NCBI GenBank assembly: GCA_900208305.1 | Contig: OAPG01000004.1 | Span: 1,054,001-1,118,000 of the forward strand | Direction of reading: 5' to 3' | Source of the DNA: Melanopsichium pennsylvanicum | Taxonomy: Eukaryota > Basidiomycota > Ustilaginomycetes > Ustilaginales | Length of the DNA: 64,000 nucleotides | In this document: positions 28,401 through 38,288 of the stretch, piece after piece | Position numbering within the stretch: position 1 is the stretch's first letter | Layout of the letters: each line of letters opens with the position of its first letter | Notes under the pieces: generated by a model | What the model was told of the DNA's origin: nothing | The model's input: only the letters and a program-made list of their open reading frames with translations | Databases searched by the model: none | Program-made: the position numbers and the translations under genes

Positions 28401-28777
28401 TTGGACGAGTTGCGAGACTCAAAGATGATGCGCTTTTTGTCGATGAGAGTCTGCAAGCGAGACTTGAGCTCGGCCTCCTTCTGCAGATAAAAGTTGTTGA
28501 TCTTTTCGAGCTCCCTTTCGAGCTTGAAGAAGAAGGCAGCCTTGTGAATTTGGAGCTCATCCGAGCCCTCGATATTGGGAAGAATCTGAGGTTGTGGAGA
28601 GACGGTAGACTGGCCGTTAGCACTGTATTCGGGTCGGACACCAGTGGCAAAGAGAGCGGCATCGGCGAGTCGACCTTTTTCGAGTGAGTTGATGATCTTC
28701 TTGAGAAACTTGTAATCGAGGTAGTAAGCGCCCCAGCCAGAGATTTGCTGGCTAAGGATGTATTTGCCGAACTTCAT
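25466..28777 (-). CDS. PHO81: PHO81-like SPX-ankyrin-GDPD regulator
   Basis: 1103 aa, single exon. The SPX domain (~1-190) starts MKFGKYILSQQISGWG and contains the basic inositol-pyrophosphate site elements YKFLKKIIN and GFRKILKKWDKRSK. About seven ankyrin repeats follow (~305-540: GRTALSYAAMAGHTDVCKYL, DGFSPLILAVMNGRTDAVRI and others). The C-terminal part (~620-1090) resembles the glycerophosphodiesterase-like region of Pho81 but I do not see its catalytic HRG motif, as expected for a non-enzymatic domain. Family knowledge: Pho81 inhibits the Pho80-Pho85 cyclin-CDK when phosphate is low and so activates phosphate acquisition genes. The domain order is diagnostic; Gde1-type enzymes share it but keep the active site. 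Confidence 0.9.
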   Translation of the reverse strand: MKFGKYILSQQISGWGAYYLDYKFLKKIINSLEKGRLADAALFATGVRPEYSANGQSTVSPQPQILPNIEGSDELQIHKAAFFFKLERELEKINNFYLQKEAELKSRLQTLIDKKRIIFESRNSSKLSKESPSYVALYEGFRYFEKDLSKLQQFIEINATGFRKILKKWDKRSKSQTKELYLARQVEVQPCFNLKFIAELSDIAAANLLELENLSHGRSLNETLSTSGASLSSENRLDFAAAQSQDFDALADLEANLAHAVKAGRVGPATEMIRIAAQNEDPISVSRIVWRALLEAPHEAVRAALEHHLADYKFIDDISSRTCLHESSMAGKLYLVQCCIENGVDVAQQDIYGRTALSYAAMAGHTDVCKYLLSLPSISAATYDLDGFSPLILAVMNGRTDAVRILLDHGASVEPRDATDLIPLCLASSGGHAEIVRLLLQKGAKIVSNAEGLYPQALAARAGHADCVRLLVESGGDPNAPEKGTQWTPTFFAAESGHVDCLKVLLDAGCDVNIFDEKDRTAAFYAAWNGKIACLLLLLKAAQQSTAAPPARRPSKASVAKASASNDAADDLDLEMDGIPDLSLPPPIIPFRTYGHNYLDKRALVSVSLTNSSVKLYKHQDPNRPEQFSTSSLKLVMTSRPDASTTAIPHNVVLPLADEREVFSFQVNSLEAFTIEWELMPTFGSKVIGKGVALPSSFEGMTDRKRFVLPLQDVYLKVVGEVSFELDFVKPFDSVQLEIGGRVETYWKSMLPGVASASTVGPTRMTPNSGVSGIGGSLSSAAAAAGISTPQGADKGTASGGASGTPLASSAGAASVAAAQPTLVTGSSLAGEYLRVVVQVTKDAKAIVWPSPFIPLAGLQVYVGSVRSDELISLAISSGHSLDWTCSQAAQASWTDWQQALRTSVVTLEKLLSLLPVSVGIDIDVMYPSTAEVRSNPGMPKMEVNQFVDTILHTVYAAGTSNREQSRKIVFSSRSPTVCTALNWKQPNYAVFFASFCGIDGTASLEQGKLLPSTRHETDPRRESISEAVRFAKSNNLLGIMVDVALLNHVPHLVESVKASGLLLITIGKFNERVEKGRARAEDGGERADVDGEVDQGIVVCKS

Positions 28778-31529
28778 CTTGGCGATTGAGTGGGATCAGA
28801 CGGAAGCTCCAGATTTGATCGGTCGACCGAAGGCTCGGGTGCGCTGTACTGCAAAATTTGCAGAGGGGTCTTGGTAAATGTGTGTCTATGAGCTGCAGCC
28901 TCGCCGTCAATGGAGTCCGATACAAGCGCAATGAAGCCAAAAGGAGGGTCGACTGTAGCACCGAAAGCCTTGGATATAGATCTCTTTCAGGGAAAGATCA
29001 TGGCGTTACGATGGAAGGTGGCTGGTATGTCGAGGTGTGCTGCGGGAGCAGGCTCGTGGATGCGATCCTTGTTGAATTGTGACCTTCCAGCGGCTCTCAG
29101 AGCGACTTACGGCTTGCAGTGAGGCTGGGAGAAGCGAAAGAGGATGTTCTGCAAGTAGAAGGCAAAGGTAGGAAGCGTCATAAGAACGACGATATCTGTC
29201 TCGTCGAGGCGAAAGAAGAAAGTTCGAGAGCTGTGTGGAAGGCGCAATTCACTTGACAGGCCTAAGCTGTGCAGTAGAGCGCACGGGCGGCCAAAACGGG
29301 CGGGCGGACGGGCGAAGGTTGGCACGAGAGCTCAAATTCCCAGTGCACAGTCCTTTTGTCCTGCTGCTGTGTTAGTCGCTGTCTACTGTGCTCAGAAATC
29401 CTTCTTTGTGAAAGCTCGGATGCAAGCGGTTTGTACAATCCGAACGCATAGCACAGTGCATAATCCATGACTTTGAAGAGGACTCTCTCTCGTTGCAGCT
29501 ACAGACAGCCGGAACTCGACCCAAAAATTTCGCGGCAGGGTCCACATTTTATCCTGACTTTTAGATCTCGATCCCTTCCATTCAGCATTTGTGATAAGCA
29601 TTTGTAATCCTGGCACCTCCGATGCCTTGCTGCTCATGAGCTAGACATGGCACCGAGAAGACGAAGAAGCAAGTGGGAAAAGCTCTAGTCAGCGTCGGCG
29701 GATCGAGCGAAAGGGCTAGTCGGATCATCCACGAGACGAGTGAGTGGGGTCATCCTCTCCAGAAAGTGGAATTCAACTTCATCGAATTGACCGTATGCTG
29801 TTGCCAACACGTGCGCACGTTCTTGCCATTGAGCATTCCTGATTCGACCATCGATTTTATTCAGAAGTGTCACCTGATAAGGACCTAACAATTTATTTGA
29901 AATTCGCCAGCTTATAGATGAGCTTAAGGCTAAATATGTTGCCGATGTCGTCCATCAACGCTTTTGAAGGATGGTGCCCCCGATGGATGGAGCTTCTCAG
30001 TGAATAATCGATGAGAGGCAACCTCAGCTCTTCTTGCTGTACGCTGAAGACCGCAACGAGTCAACGAGGCTGTTTCAGCGTCCGCGCAACAGTCGAGAGT
30101 CTTTATCTCTTCACACTAAGAACGCAATGAGCAGTGAGGATCACCTGCAGCGCCATAGCAACTCCTCGTGCCTGTGCAGCAAGGCTTGCAAGATCTGAAG
30201 GGTCTCGTGAGGATGTTCTATAGGTCGAATCAAGTTGTCGTCGGTTCATATAGGCGCAAGCCGATATTCATAACCGAGTTGCAGCCCTGCTCGAAACAGG
30301 CTGAGAGGTTAGATCGAAAGCTTTAGCATCGGCTACTATTCTGATAAACGCCGCATTTGGCTCACTGATACTGTTCCGAGCTCTTGTGGTAGTTCAACGC
30401 TGTGGAGCCACTTGTTTGGCAGCTTCCCCTGAATCATGACCATGCCAATACTTTGACCCTGAACTTGATTCTGTAGATGGTGGAGAGAGCAGATGGGTGT
30501 AAGATCGCAGCTTGATCTCTTTTAAGAAGGGCGGAACGTGAGGAATTGGCCGACAGCAATGCCGCTATTTGGTTCATCGATGCCCTGATCTCTGCATATG
30601 AAGCGGAAACCAACCAAGGGTTGTGAGATGGCTCAATGTCCGCCGACCGAGCCTTGCGCCTAACCCTCGAACTGTAGATGCTGCTACGGTCTCTCAGTTC
30701 TTGCAAAATTGAGTGGAATCCGCCAGAAAATATACACACCCGATCCTGTAATCGCGCCTCAATACAGGCATGGCCACACACGCAGTTGAAAAATCCAAAC
30801 AGAGGAGCGCACTGGTCTGACTTTTCTCTCTCTGTGATGTGTGTGTGTGTTTGTTTTCCGCTCGGTCCATCGCGCCCAACGTTCCGCCATTCATCCTGTC
30901 CGCTTTGACACCGCTTCCTCCACCATCATCACCCCTTTTCTTCGTCCCATCTTTTTCACCGTCACCGTCACCGCCATCGTCTACGCCGCTCCCGATCCCC
31001 TTCACCTCTTTTCCTTGGTCATCGACCCTCACACTGGTTCTCGTCGAGACGGACCAACGACGCATCGCAGTCTCAGGTTACCGGCTCAGCACCGCTTCCG
31101 ACGCCACAGCCGACCTCGCCACTTCACAGACACACGAATCGGTTCCGATCATCTTCTTGCCGCTCTCATTACGGACCACTCTGACCTCATCTCCAGAAGG
31201 CGAGCACATTCAAGGGTGAGTCCTTCGCTGCACACAGCTGTGAGCCTACGGCTGAAATTTGCAACGCTTTGCTAATTTGTTGATCTCTTTACGCCACCCT
31301 GTTTGCATTCAACTCCATATTTTTAGCTCTCATCCGAAGACCGACTAGGCTCAGCACTATCCTGCACGTTTTTCGTCGTGTGACACAGACTCAGCCACGC
31401 TTTAGCCACGCTCAGTCTTCGGTTCATCCTCACACTCGGACCGCTGCCGACGTCTCGATCCGACGCTGCGGGCTCACTTCCGCGTCCTCACCTCGTTTTC
31501 CTCGACCTTATCGCACAGCATTCATCACC
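28778..31529. other. Divergent spacer PHO81/XPO1 with the XPO1 leader
   Basis: 2.75 kb. The left part should contain the PHO81 promoter, the right part the XPO1 promoter and leader. From about 30841 to 31529 there is no plus-strand ATG (~690 nt), so this part is probably transcribed leader. A GT repeat lies at 30839-30850. No protein or RNA gene is recognised between 29000 and 30800. Confidence 0.5.
31216..31326 (+). other. Possible 5' UTR intron of XPO1
   Basis: GTGAGT at 31216, a CTAAT-like branch site near 31272 and TATTTTTAG ending at 31326, in the ATG-free leader of XPO1. Predicted from consensus only. Confidence 0.45.
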
Positions 31530-34500
31530 ATGGAAGGCGTCTTGGACTTTGACAAGGACCTCGACATCGGCCTCCTGGACCGTGTCGTCGCTGCAATGTA
31601 TACGGGCGCTGGTCAGGATCAGAGAATGGCACAGCAGACACTAGCTCAATTCCAGGAGCATCCCGATGCGTGGCAGCGCGTCCCTGCCATTCTCCAACAG
31701 AGCTCCTCGCCACAGACCAAGTACATCTCCTTGCAGATCCTGGACAAGCTGATCTCCACACGATGGAAGGTGCTTCCCGAGGACCAGCAGCAGGGTATCC
31801 GCAACTTTATTGTGGAGATGATCATCCAGCACTCTTCCGACGAGGCTAACCTCAAGCGCGAAAGGACCTACCTCGGAAAGCTCAACACCACCCTCATCCA
31901 GATCCTGAAGCAAGAGTGGCCCCACAACTGGCCCTCCTTCATCGCCGAGATCGTCTCGTCCTCCAAGGGATCGCTATCGATCTGCGAAAACAACATGGCT
32001 ATCCTCCGTCTGCTATCCGAAGAGATTTTCGACTATTCGGCAGATCAGATGACCACCTCCAAGACAAAGTCGCTCAAGAATCAGATGTGCGGCGAGTTCG
32101 GCGAGGTCTTCCAGCTCTGCTCCGAAGTGCTTGAGAAGGCGCAGAAGCCCAGCTTGATCAAGGCCACGCTCGAGACCATGCTTCGCTTCCTCAACTGGAT
32201 CCCTCTCGGTTACATCTTTGAGACCAACGTCATCGACAACCTCATTGGTCGCTTCCTCGAAGTGCCCGAGTTCCGCAACGTCACCCTCAAGTGTCTGTCT
32301 GAAATCGCAAACCTCAACGTCGGTGCCGAGTACGACCCCAAGTTTGTTGTTCTGTTCAACATGGTTATGACCTCAGTCAACCGCATGATCCCACCCGCCA
32401 CCAACATCGCAGCTGCCTACGAAACCAGCTCCGACTCTGAGCAGGAGCTTGTTCTCAACCTGGCCCTCTTCCTCTGTAACTTCCTCACCCCACATCTCAA
32501 GCTTGTGGAAAACCCCGGAAACAAGGACGTTCTTCTCAACGCTCACATGTACCTCATCAAGGTGTCGCAAGTGCCTGAAAGGGAAGTCTTCAAGATCTGT
32601 CTCGAGTACTGGTCCAAGTTGGTCAGCGAGCTCTATGAGGAACAGCAGTCGCAGCCCATTGCCGAAATGAACCCGCTCCTTGGTCTCAATCTAGGCAACG
32701 GCATTTCAAACGCCAACTCAGCCAATCTGCGCAAGAACATCTATACCGACATTCTTTCCAATTTGAGACTCGTCATGATCGAGCGCATGGTCAAGCCGGA
32801 GGAAGTGCTCATTGTCGAGAACGACGAGGGTGAAATCGTTCGAGAATTCATGAAGGAGAGCGACACCATTGTCCTATACAAGAGTATGCGCGAGGTGCTT
32901 GTCTACCTCACTCACTTGGACGTGCTCGATACCGAGAACATCATGACCGAGAAGCTTGCCAAGCAGGTGGACGGCTCCGAATGGTCGTGGGCCAATCTCA
33001 ACACTCTTTGCTGGGCCATCGGCTCCATCTCCGGTGCTATGAACGAAGAGACCGAGAAGCGCTTCCTGGTCACCGTCATTAAGGATTTGCTGGGGCTCTG
33101 CGAGATGAAGCGCGGCAAGGACAACAAGGCCGTCGTGGCTTCCAACATCATGTACATCGTCGGCCAGTACCCGCGGTTCCTCAAGGCGCACTGGAAATTC
33201 CTCAAGACGGTTGTCAACAAGAACTTTGAGTTCATGCACGAAAGCCACGAAGGTGTCCAGGACATGGCCTGCGACACCTACATCAAGATCGCTCAAAAAT
33301 GCCGCCGCCACTTCGTAATCCAGCAGGCTGGTGAGCAGGAACCGTTTATCGACGAGATCCTTCGCAATTTGCACCGCATCACCCTCGACCTCTCGCCACT
33401 GCAGGTCCACACCTTCTATGAGGCTGTCGGATATATGATTGCGGCACAGCCCAGCCGCCCTGCTCAGGAGCGTCTCATCGCCAAGCTGATGGAACTTCCC
33501 AACAGCGCATGGGACAGCCTGATGCAGCAGGCTCACAACAACGTCGATGTGCTCGGCAGTCCCGAAAACATCAAGATCCTGTCCAACGTGCTCAAGACCA
33601 ACGTGTCTGCATGTGTCTCGATCGGCACCTTCTTTTTGCCTCAAATCGGTCGCATCTACCTGGACATGCTCGCGCTCTACCGCAGCGTCAGTGGCATCAT
33701 CAGCGCAAAGGTCGAGGCCGAAGGCTTGATCGCTACCAAGACTCCCATGGTGCGCGGTTTGCGTACGATCAAGAAGGAGATCTTGCGACTGGTCGAGACT
33801 TACGTTAAACGTGCCGAAGACCTCGAAGCCGTCAACCTCAACCTCATCCCGTCGTTGCTCGACGCCATCCTCGGAGACTACAATCGCAATGTCCCCGCCG
33901 CCAGGGATGCCGAGGTGCTCAATGTCATGGCTACCATCACTTCACGCTTGCAAGGTTTGCTGATGGACAAGATCGCGCCCATCCTCGATGCCGTCTTCGA
34001 GCCTACGCTCAACATGATCAATCAAGACTTTGCCGAATTCCCCGAGCACCGTGTGGGCTTCTTCAAGCTGTTGCGCGCGATCAACCTATACTGCTTTCCT
34101 GCGTTGCTCGAGTTGCCGCCACCCAAGTTTAAACTGACCATGGACAGCATCATCTGGGCTATCAAGCACACAATGCGTGACATTGCAGACACCGGTCTCA
34201 ACATCTGCCTCGAGCTTCTCAACAACATCTCGGGGTCTCCTCTTGAAGTGGCAAACGGCTTCTATCAGCAGTACTTGCTCAACATCATCCAGGACATCTT
34301 CTTTGTGCTCACCGATTCGGACCACAAGAGCGGTTTCAAGACGCAGTGCGTCTTGCTGGCCCGCATCTTTGAGCTCATCGAGACGGACCGTGTGACCGCC
34401 CCCTTGTGGGATCCCAGCACACAGCAGGATCCCAACATGAACAATCGGTTGTTCATCCGTCAGTACACCTCGAATTTGCTCCGCACCGCTTTCCCGCACA

Positions 34501-34769
34501 TGCAGGCTCAGTACGTGGAGCAGTTTGTTAATGGTCTCTGCATGCACTCGAGCGATCTCATTGCCTACAAGCTGCACCTGCGCGACTTCTTGATCACTTC
34601 TCGTGAGATGTTTGGCGGCAGCGCAGGTATGGTTGACAATGCCGATCTGTTTCAGGAGGACAAGGAGGCAGAGGCCCAGAGAAAGGCGGCGGCGGAAAGG
34701 GAGGCGGCGGCAAAGGTGCCCGGTATGCTCAAGCCAAGTCAGATCAAGGAAGAGGACGAAGAATTGTGA
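31530..34769 (+). CDS. XPO1: Exportin-1 (Xpo1/Crm1)
   Basis: 1079 aa from ATG 31530 (ATCACCATGG, strong context), matching the usual ~1077-1080 aa; the frame is open 50 codons further up but that is leader. Seen: importin-beta N-terminal region (~40-105: AQQTLAQFQEHPDAWQRVP), TLCWAIGSISGAMNEETEKR, DLLGLCEMKRGKDNKAVVAS, IMYIVGQYPRFLKAHWKFLK and GVQDMACDTYIKIAQKCRRHFV, which are nearly invariant in Crm1, then the CRM1 C-terminal domain to the acidic tail KEEDEEL. Family knowledge: a Ran-GTP-dependent export receptor for leucine-rich NES cargo. Cys524 sits where human Cys528 binds leptomycin B, so the protein is predicted to be sensitive. No coding introns. Confidence 0.97.
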   Translation: MEGVLDFDKDLDIGLLDRVVAAMYTGAGQDQRMAQQTLAQFQEHPDAWQRVPAILQQSSSPQTKYISLQILDKLISTRWKVLPEDQQQGIRNFIVEMIIQHSSDEANLKRERTYLGKLNTTLIQILKQEWPHNWPSFIAEIVSSSKGSLSICENNMAILRLLSEEIFDYSADQMTTSKTKSLKNQMCGEFGEVFQLCSEVLEKAQKPSLIKATLETMLRFLNWIPLGYIFETNVIDNLIGRFLEVPEFRNVTLKCLSEIANLNVGAEYDPKFVVLFNMVMTSVNRMIPPATNIAAAYETSSDSEQELVLNLALFLCNFLTPHLKLVENPGNKDVLLNAHMYLIKVSQVPEREVFKICLEYWSKLVSELYEEQQSQPIAEMNPLLGLNLGNGISNANSANLRKNIYTDILSNLRLVMIERMVKPEEVLIVENDEGEIVREFMKESDTIVLYKSMREVLVYLTHLDVLDTENIMTEKLAKQVDGSEWSWANLNTLCWAIGSISGAMNEETEKRFLVTVIKDLLGLCEMKRGKDNKAVVASNIMYIVGQYPRFLKAHWKFLKTVVNKNFEFMHESHEGVQDMACDTYIKIAQKCRRHFVIQQAGEQEPFIDEILRNLHRITLDLSPLQVHTFYEAVGYMIAAQPSRPAQERLIAKLMELPNSAWDSLMQQAHNNVDVLGSPENIKILSNVLKTNVSACVSIGTFFLPQIGRIYLDMLALYRSVSGIISAKVEAEGLIATKTPMVRGLRTIKKEILRLVETYVKRAEDLEAVNLNLIPSLLDAILGDYNRNVPAARDAEVLNVMATITSRLQGLLMDKIAPILDAVFEPTLNMINQDFAEFPEHRVGFFKLLRAINLYCFPALLELPPPKFKLTMDSIIWAIKHTMRDIADTGLNICLELLNNISGSPLEVANGFYQQYLLNIIQDIFFVLTDSDHKSGFKTQCVLLARIFELIETDRVTAPLWDPSTQQDPNMNNRLFIRQYTSNLLRTAFPHMQAQYVEQFVNGLCMHSSDLIAYKLHLRDFLITSREMFGGSAGMVDNADLFQEDKEAEAQRKAAAEREAAAKVPGMLKPSQIKEEDEEL

Positions 34770-34988
34770 CTCATACGTGAACTCCTTTTCTAGCTGCTTC
34801 CTTCAGCACTGCTCAACCCGAAACCCCCCTTTCCACCCCAAAAGTGTATTCCTTCACATACCAGTCTTTTTGCTCATCGTTATTTGCGTTTTTCATACTC
34901 GATGTTTGGCGTTGCAGTCTGTGGTGCCGTCTGTGGAGATGGTTATTTTGTCCGGGTGATGTGTTGCATTGCGAATGCGAGTGAGAGG

Positions 34989-35780
34989 TTAGCGGAAAGT
35001 AAACATCAACAGTAACACGGTCAAAGTGCCGATGAGGCAACCCATGATGACACTGTCTCTTCTCCTTCTTCTGCCGATTAGGGTAATGATGCTATTCAGA
35101 CCTGGGACTTGAGCTGCTGTGGATGTCATCCTGGAGCTTATGGCTTGGATGGTGGATGTCTGGTCTGCGAATTCGGATCGTGTTGCATACGCTTGTTCGA
35201 GAGTTCGATCTATCATGGAATGGCTATTGTCGATTCTGCCTCTTTCTGCTAGTAATGCATCTGCGTCGGAGGCGTGGGCTAGTTTGTACGCATCAATGTC
35301 ACCTTGAACATTGCCGAGGAGATCTCGACGATCTATTGCGTGACGGACGTTGGATTTGGATCGACGATAGTCTCGAGTGAAGTCGAACAGAACTTCCCTA
35401 TGTCGCTGTACCGCGTGTAATTGTGCGGTTGTGGGAGGTACCGAGGGATCGTCCAGTTTGGTAGTCAAGGCATCCACGGCTTCGCTAAGCTGGTTTATGA
35501 GATTGTCGAGTTCGATTTCTAGCTCAACGTGCTCGTTGTTCAACTCGTGCTTGGTATTTGTGTGTGAAGCTAAGGAAGAGCCGCCAGCGCTCCCTTCCAT
35601 ATCCAATGTGGTGTGGTCAGCATAGATTCCACCAGCAGAACTGGACGAGGTAGAGGCACCATCAGCAGACCGAGCAATCTTTGAGACTAGCTGAGAGTAC
35701 GAGGTGAGACGTGCATCTATGGTCGATTCGAGATTCCTTGTCTTGCGCCGGAGGATATCCCACGACTGCGAATCCGACAT
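34989..35780 (-). CDS. GOS1: Golgi Qb-SNARE Gos1 (GOSR1)
   Basis: 263 aa from ATG 35778-35780 (MSDSQSWDILRRKTRNLE), chosen because this is the conserved N-terminus of GOS28/Gos1; the frame upstream to 35933 has no similarity. Blocks: TRNLESTIDARLTSYSQLVSK, ELEIELDNLINQLSEAVDAL, HREVLFDFTRDYRRSKSNV and the SNARE helix RIDNSHSMIDRTLEQAYATR ... PGLNSIITLIGRRRRRD, followed by a C-terminal membrane anchor (SVIMGCLIGTLTVLLLMFTF). Family knowledge: it forms SNARE complexes with Sed5 and Ykt6 for intra-Golgi and ER-Golgi transport. A Ser/Gly-rich insert lies near residues 40-75. It is convergent with XPO1, 219 bp apart. Confidence 0.93.
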   Translation of the reverse strand: MSDSQSWDILRRKTRNLESTIDARLTSYSQLVSKIARSADGASTSSSSAGGIYADHTTLDMEGSAGGSSLASHTNTKHELNNEHVELEIELDNLINQLSEAVDALTTKLDDPSVPPTTAQLHAVQRHREVLFDFTRDYRRSKSNVRHAIDRRDLLGNVQGDIDAYKLAHASDADALLAERGRIDNSHSMIDRTLEQAYATRSEFADQTSTIQAISSRMTSTAAQVPGLNSIITLIGRRRRRDSVIMGCLIGTLTVLLLMFTFR

Positions 35781-38288
35781 GGTGGATAGCAAAGCAGTGT
35801 GATCCGGATAGGAGTGCAGCGTGGTAGAGGAGGTGCTTTCGGCAGTTCGTCGGCAGTGCACGTTTTCTATCGCGATGGAGGGTGACTCGAAGCACTGAGC
35901 TTGGTTTTGGCGTTTTGCTAGATGCGATGGCAAAGAGGATGGCTGCAGGCAGCTGACGTGGCTGCTTCAGAGCTTTGAAGTGATGTCAATACTCATGAAT
36001 GCCTGAGAAAGGGGAAAAGCGCAAGATCCGAGCTGGTTTACTGGTAGGTATTGGTTTTGGAGTGTCTTCTGAAAACGTCCACGCACAGATGATGTGGACC
36101 CCCACACATTTAAGATTTTCCGGGATCCGGATTTTGAGCATGGAATGAACCCGTGCGAGAACGGCGTCGATGTTGTCTATCTTGAGACTCGCTTGACTTT
36201 GGCCCATCGCCTAGTAGCAAAGAGTCAGGGTCCGACTGTCGAAAGAGGAGAGTGTGCATGACTCATTCGACTCGCTCCGTCTATGTCCTGTCCTATGCAG
36301 AGAGCTACAGATGAGTGTATTTGAAAGCATCGTGCCATCTTAGCTACAGCCCGAAATAGCAAACTAGAACCAAACGAGGCGCAGAGAGAGAGGGTTGCGC
36401 TGGATGAGACTGCGATCGACACGTGCAGAAACCCTTTTTCAACTGTGCCGACTGTCTGGCTGCGATATCACAAATCGCGGGTGCTCTCGCAGCATTGTAA
36501 TAAAATCCGAAATATATCAAGCAGGCGAGCTGAGGAGAAGACATCTCGGAAATTCGATGCGAGATTTGGTCGGGCATGCGGACGGTCTGTCTTTTCTGAA
36601 AGTCCCCTGCGCTGACTCTGATGCTTACCAACCTAACATAAACTGGTCAGCATCTTCATCTCATGTGCTGTGGGAAAAGCAGTGTGTTGCAAATTGCATC
36701 AGCGAATAATTACCTATCGCAAATAGAGCAGCTGCGTGCTGAGCCTGCGACCTACCAGCGTGCTTGATGGTGAGTGGGAACCATACTTCCCTTGAGCTCG
36801 CTGCTCTCTGCTGTTTACCACTTTGAGCCCGAGAAGTTGCTGTGGTTCTGCTTGTGTGGTCATTCACATTGTTGTAAGAAGTTGCTACCTATATGAACAG
36901 AGCAGGAACTGAAGAGCAATCTTTATCCAGATCCTTGGCAAAAGCACAGGACCTTCTGGTGGGGCAACTTGTGGGAGCGCGAGAGCGAATGAGTGAAAGG
37001 ATGTTTCTTGACTGCGACCAGATCAGACCTTGTTTGCCTCAGGCCAGACCAAAAGAAAAAAGAACCGCAATTTCGTTGAGATCGTGAATTTGGAATACGC
37101 TTTTGAACCGCACCTCGCGAAAAAGGTGCAAGAGAGTACAGTAAAATTTAAATTAAAAATTGCTGTACAACTCGCGGTGAAATTCCGGCTCGCTGACTGT
37201 CTTAAATTTCCCTGGCAATTGAGAATCGAGCGCATACAATTCTCTCTCATCATTTCCCTCTGACATGTCTTTGTGTCGTACTGACCCTCCGGCTTTTGGC
37301 AACGTGTTCATCGTCAATACAACATCACCATCGTTTCATGCTATCATGATTGCAATATGTTGTACTCTACTATACTGTTTGATGTTTGTTGCTGGCCAAG
37401 CATTCTGCAGCCGTACGATCATACATTGAAGTGCAGCCTTCTCAATGCCCGCAAAGTCTCACTCTCACCCTACGCGCTGAGTAAAAGGAAAATCAGAAAT
37501 GGAATCAGAGCAGGTCAAATTCAACTCCTTGGGATTTTTGACTGATCCGATGCCTCCACCTGGCACTTCGAGCAGGAATCGTCGTGTTAACCGTGTAGCT
37601 GCCAGGGCTCTGCTTCTCTCTCAGTCTCTTCTGCTGCCACACCCCCAACTGCCTGCCGCCGCTTTGGTTACTTCTAACTTACCGCTTCTGACCTCCACAC
37701 ATCCACATCCTGGCTCTCTCGCGACATTCCTTCTCACTACACCATCCTCAACATTTTCTTCCCGAAAGGATCACCTATTCCAAACCCACACATATACACA
37801 CACTCGCGCTAGCTCCATTCGCACATCTCTCTTTGTGTATCCGTGGTTCGTCTCGTCTTCACCACCAACGCAGCACGTAGGTTGCAGGAACAGTTCAGTT
37901 TAAGTTAACCCCAATTCGGCTCACACCATCGCCGACGCGGGCTGGCATTGTCCTCCACAAGCAGGTGGACACACACACCTGTTTGTCTCAGCATCGACGA
38001 GTATTAGTATACTGCACATCGCTCTCATCACAGCAGCAGCATCGGCCCTTTTCAGACGTATCATCGCAATTGGCTTAGGTCTTATACTCAAATTCTTCGC
38101 CGCGACTTCAAAACATTCATTGCGACCTCAACGCTTAATTTCTTGTTCAAGTATCCTAGGGCTCCCAACTACAAGCCAGTCCATCACATCCGACTGCATC
38201 CATCCTAGCGCAGAAGCACACTACACATTGATCCTCCCATCTCGATCGTACAGCTAGTCGTGACGCTGAGCATCAATTCGTGGCCACC
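35781..38288. other. Divergent spacer GOS1/C2H2 factor with ATG-free leader
   Basis: 2.5 kb. The right part from 37553 to 38288 has no plus-strand ATG (~735 nt) and is C/T-rich, which marks it as leader of the C2H2 factor. The ATG-started frame 37499-37903 lies mostly in this leader and has no family-like sequence. One TACAGTA heptamer lies at 37137. Nothing else is recognised. Confidence 0.5.

Noticed and set aside
37499..37903. ATG-started 134-codon frame before the C2H2 factor
   Set aside because: Pro/Ser/Leu-rich, no family-like sequence, located mostly in the ATG-free leader; probably at most a distant uORF.
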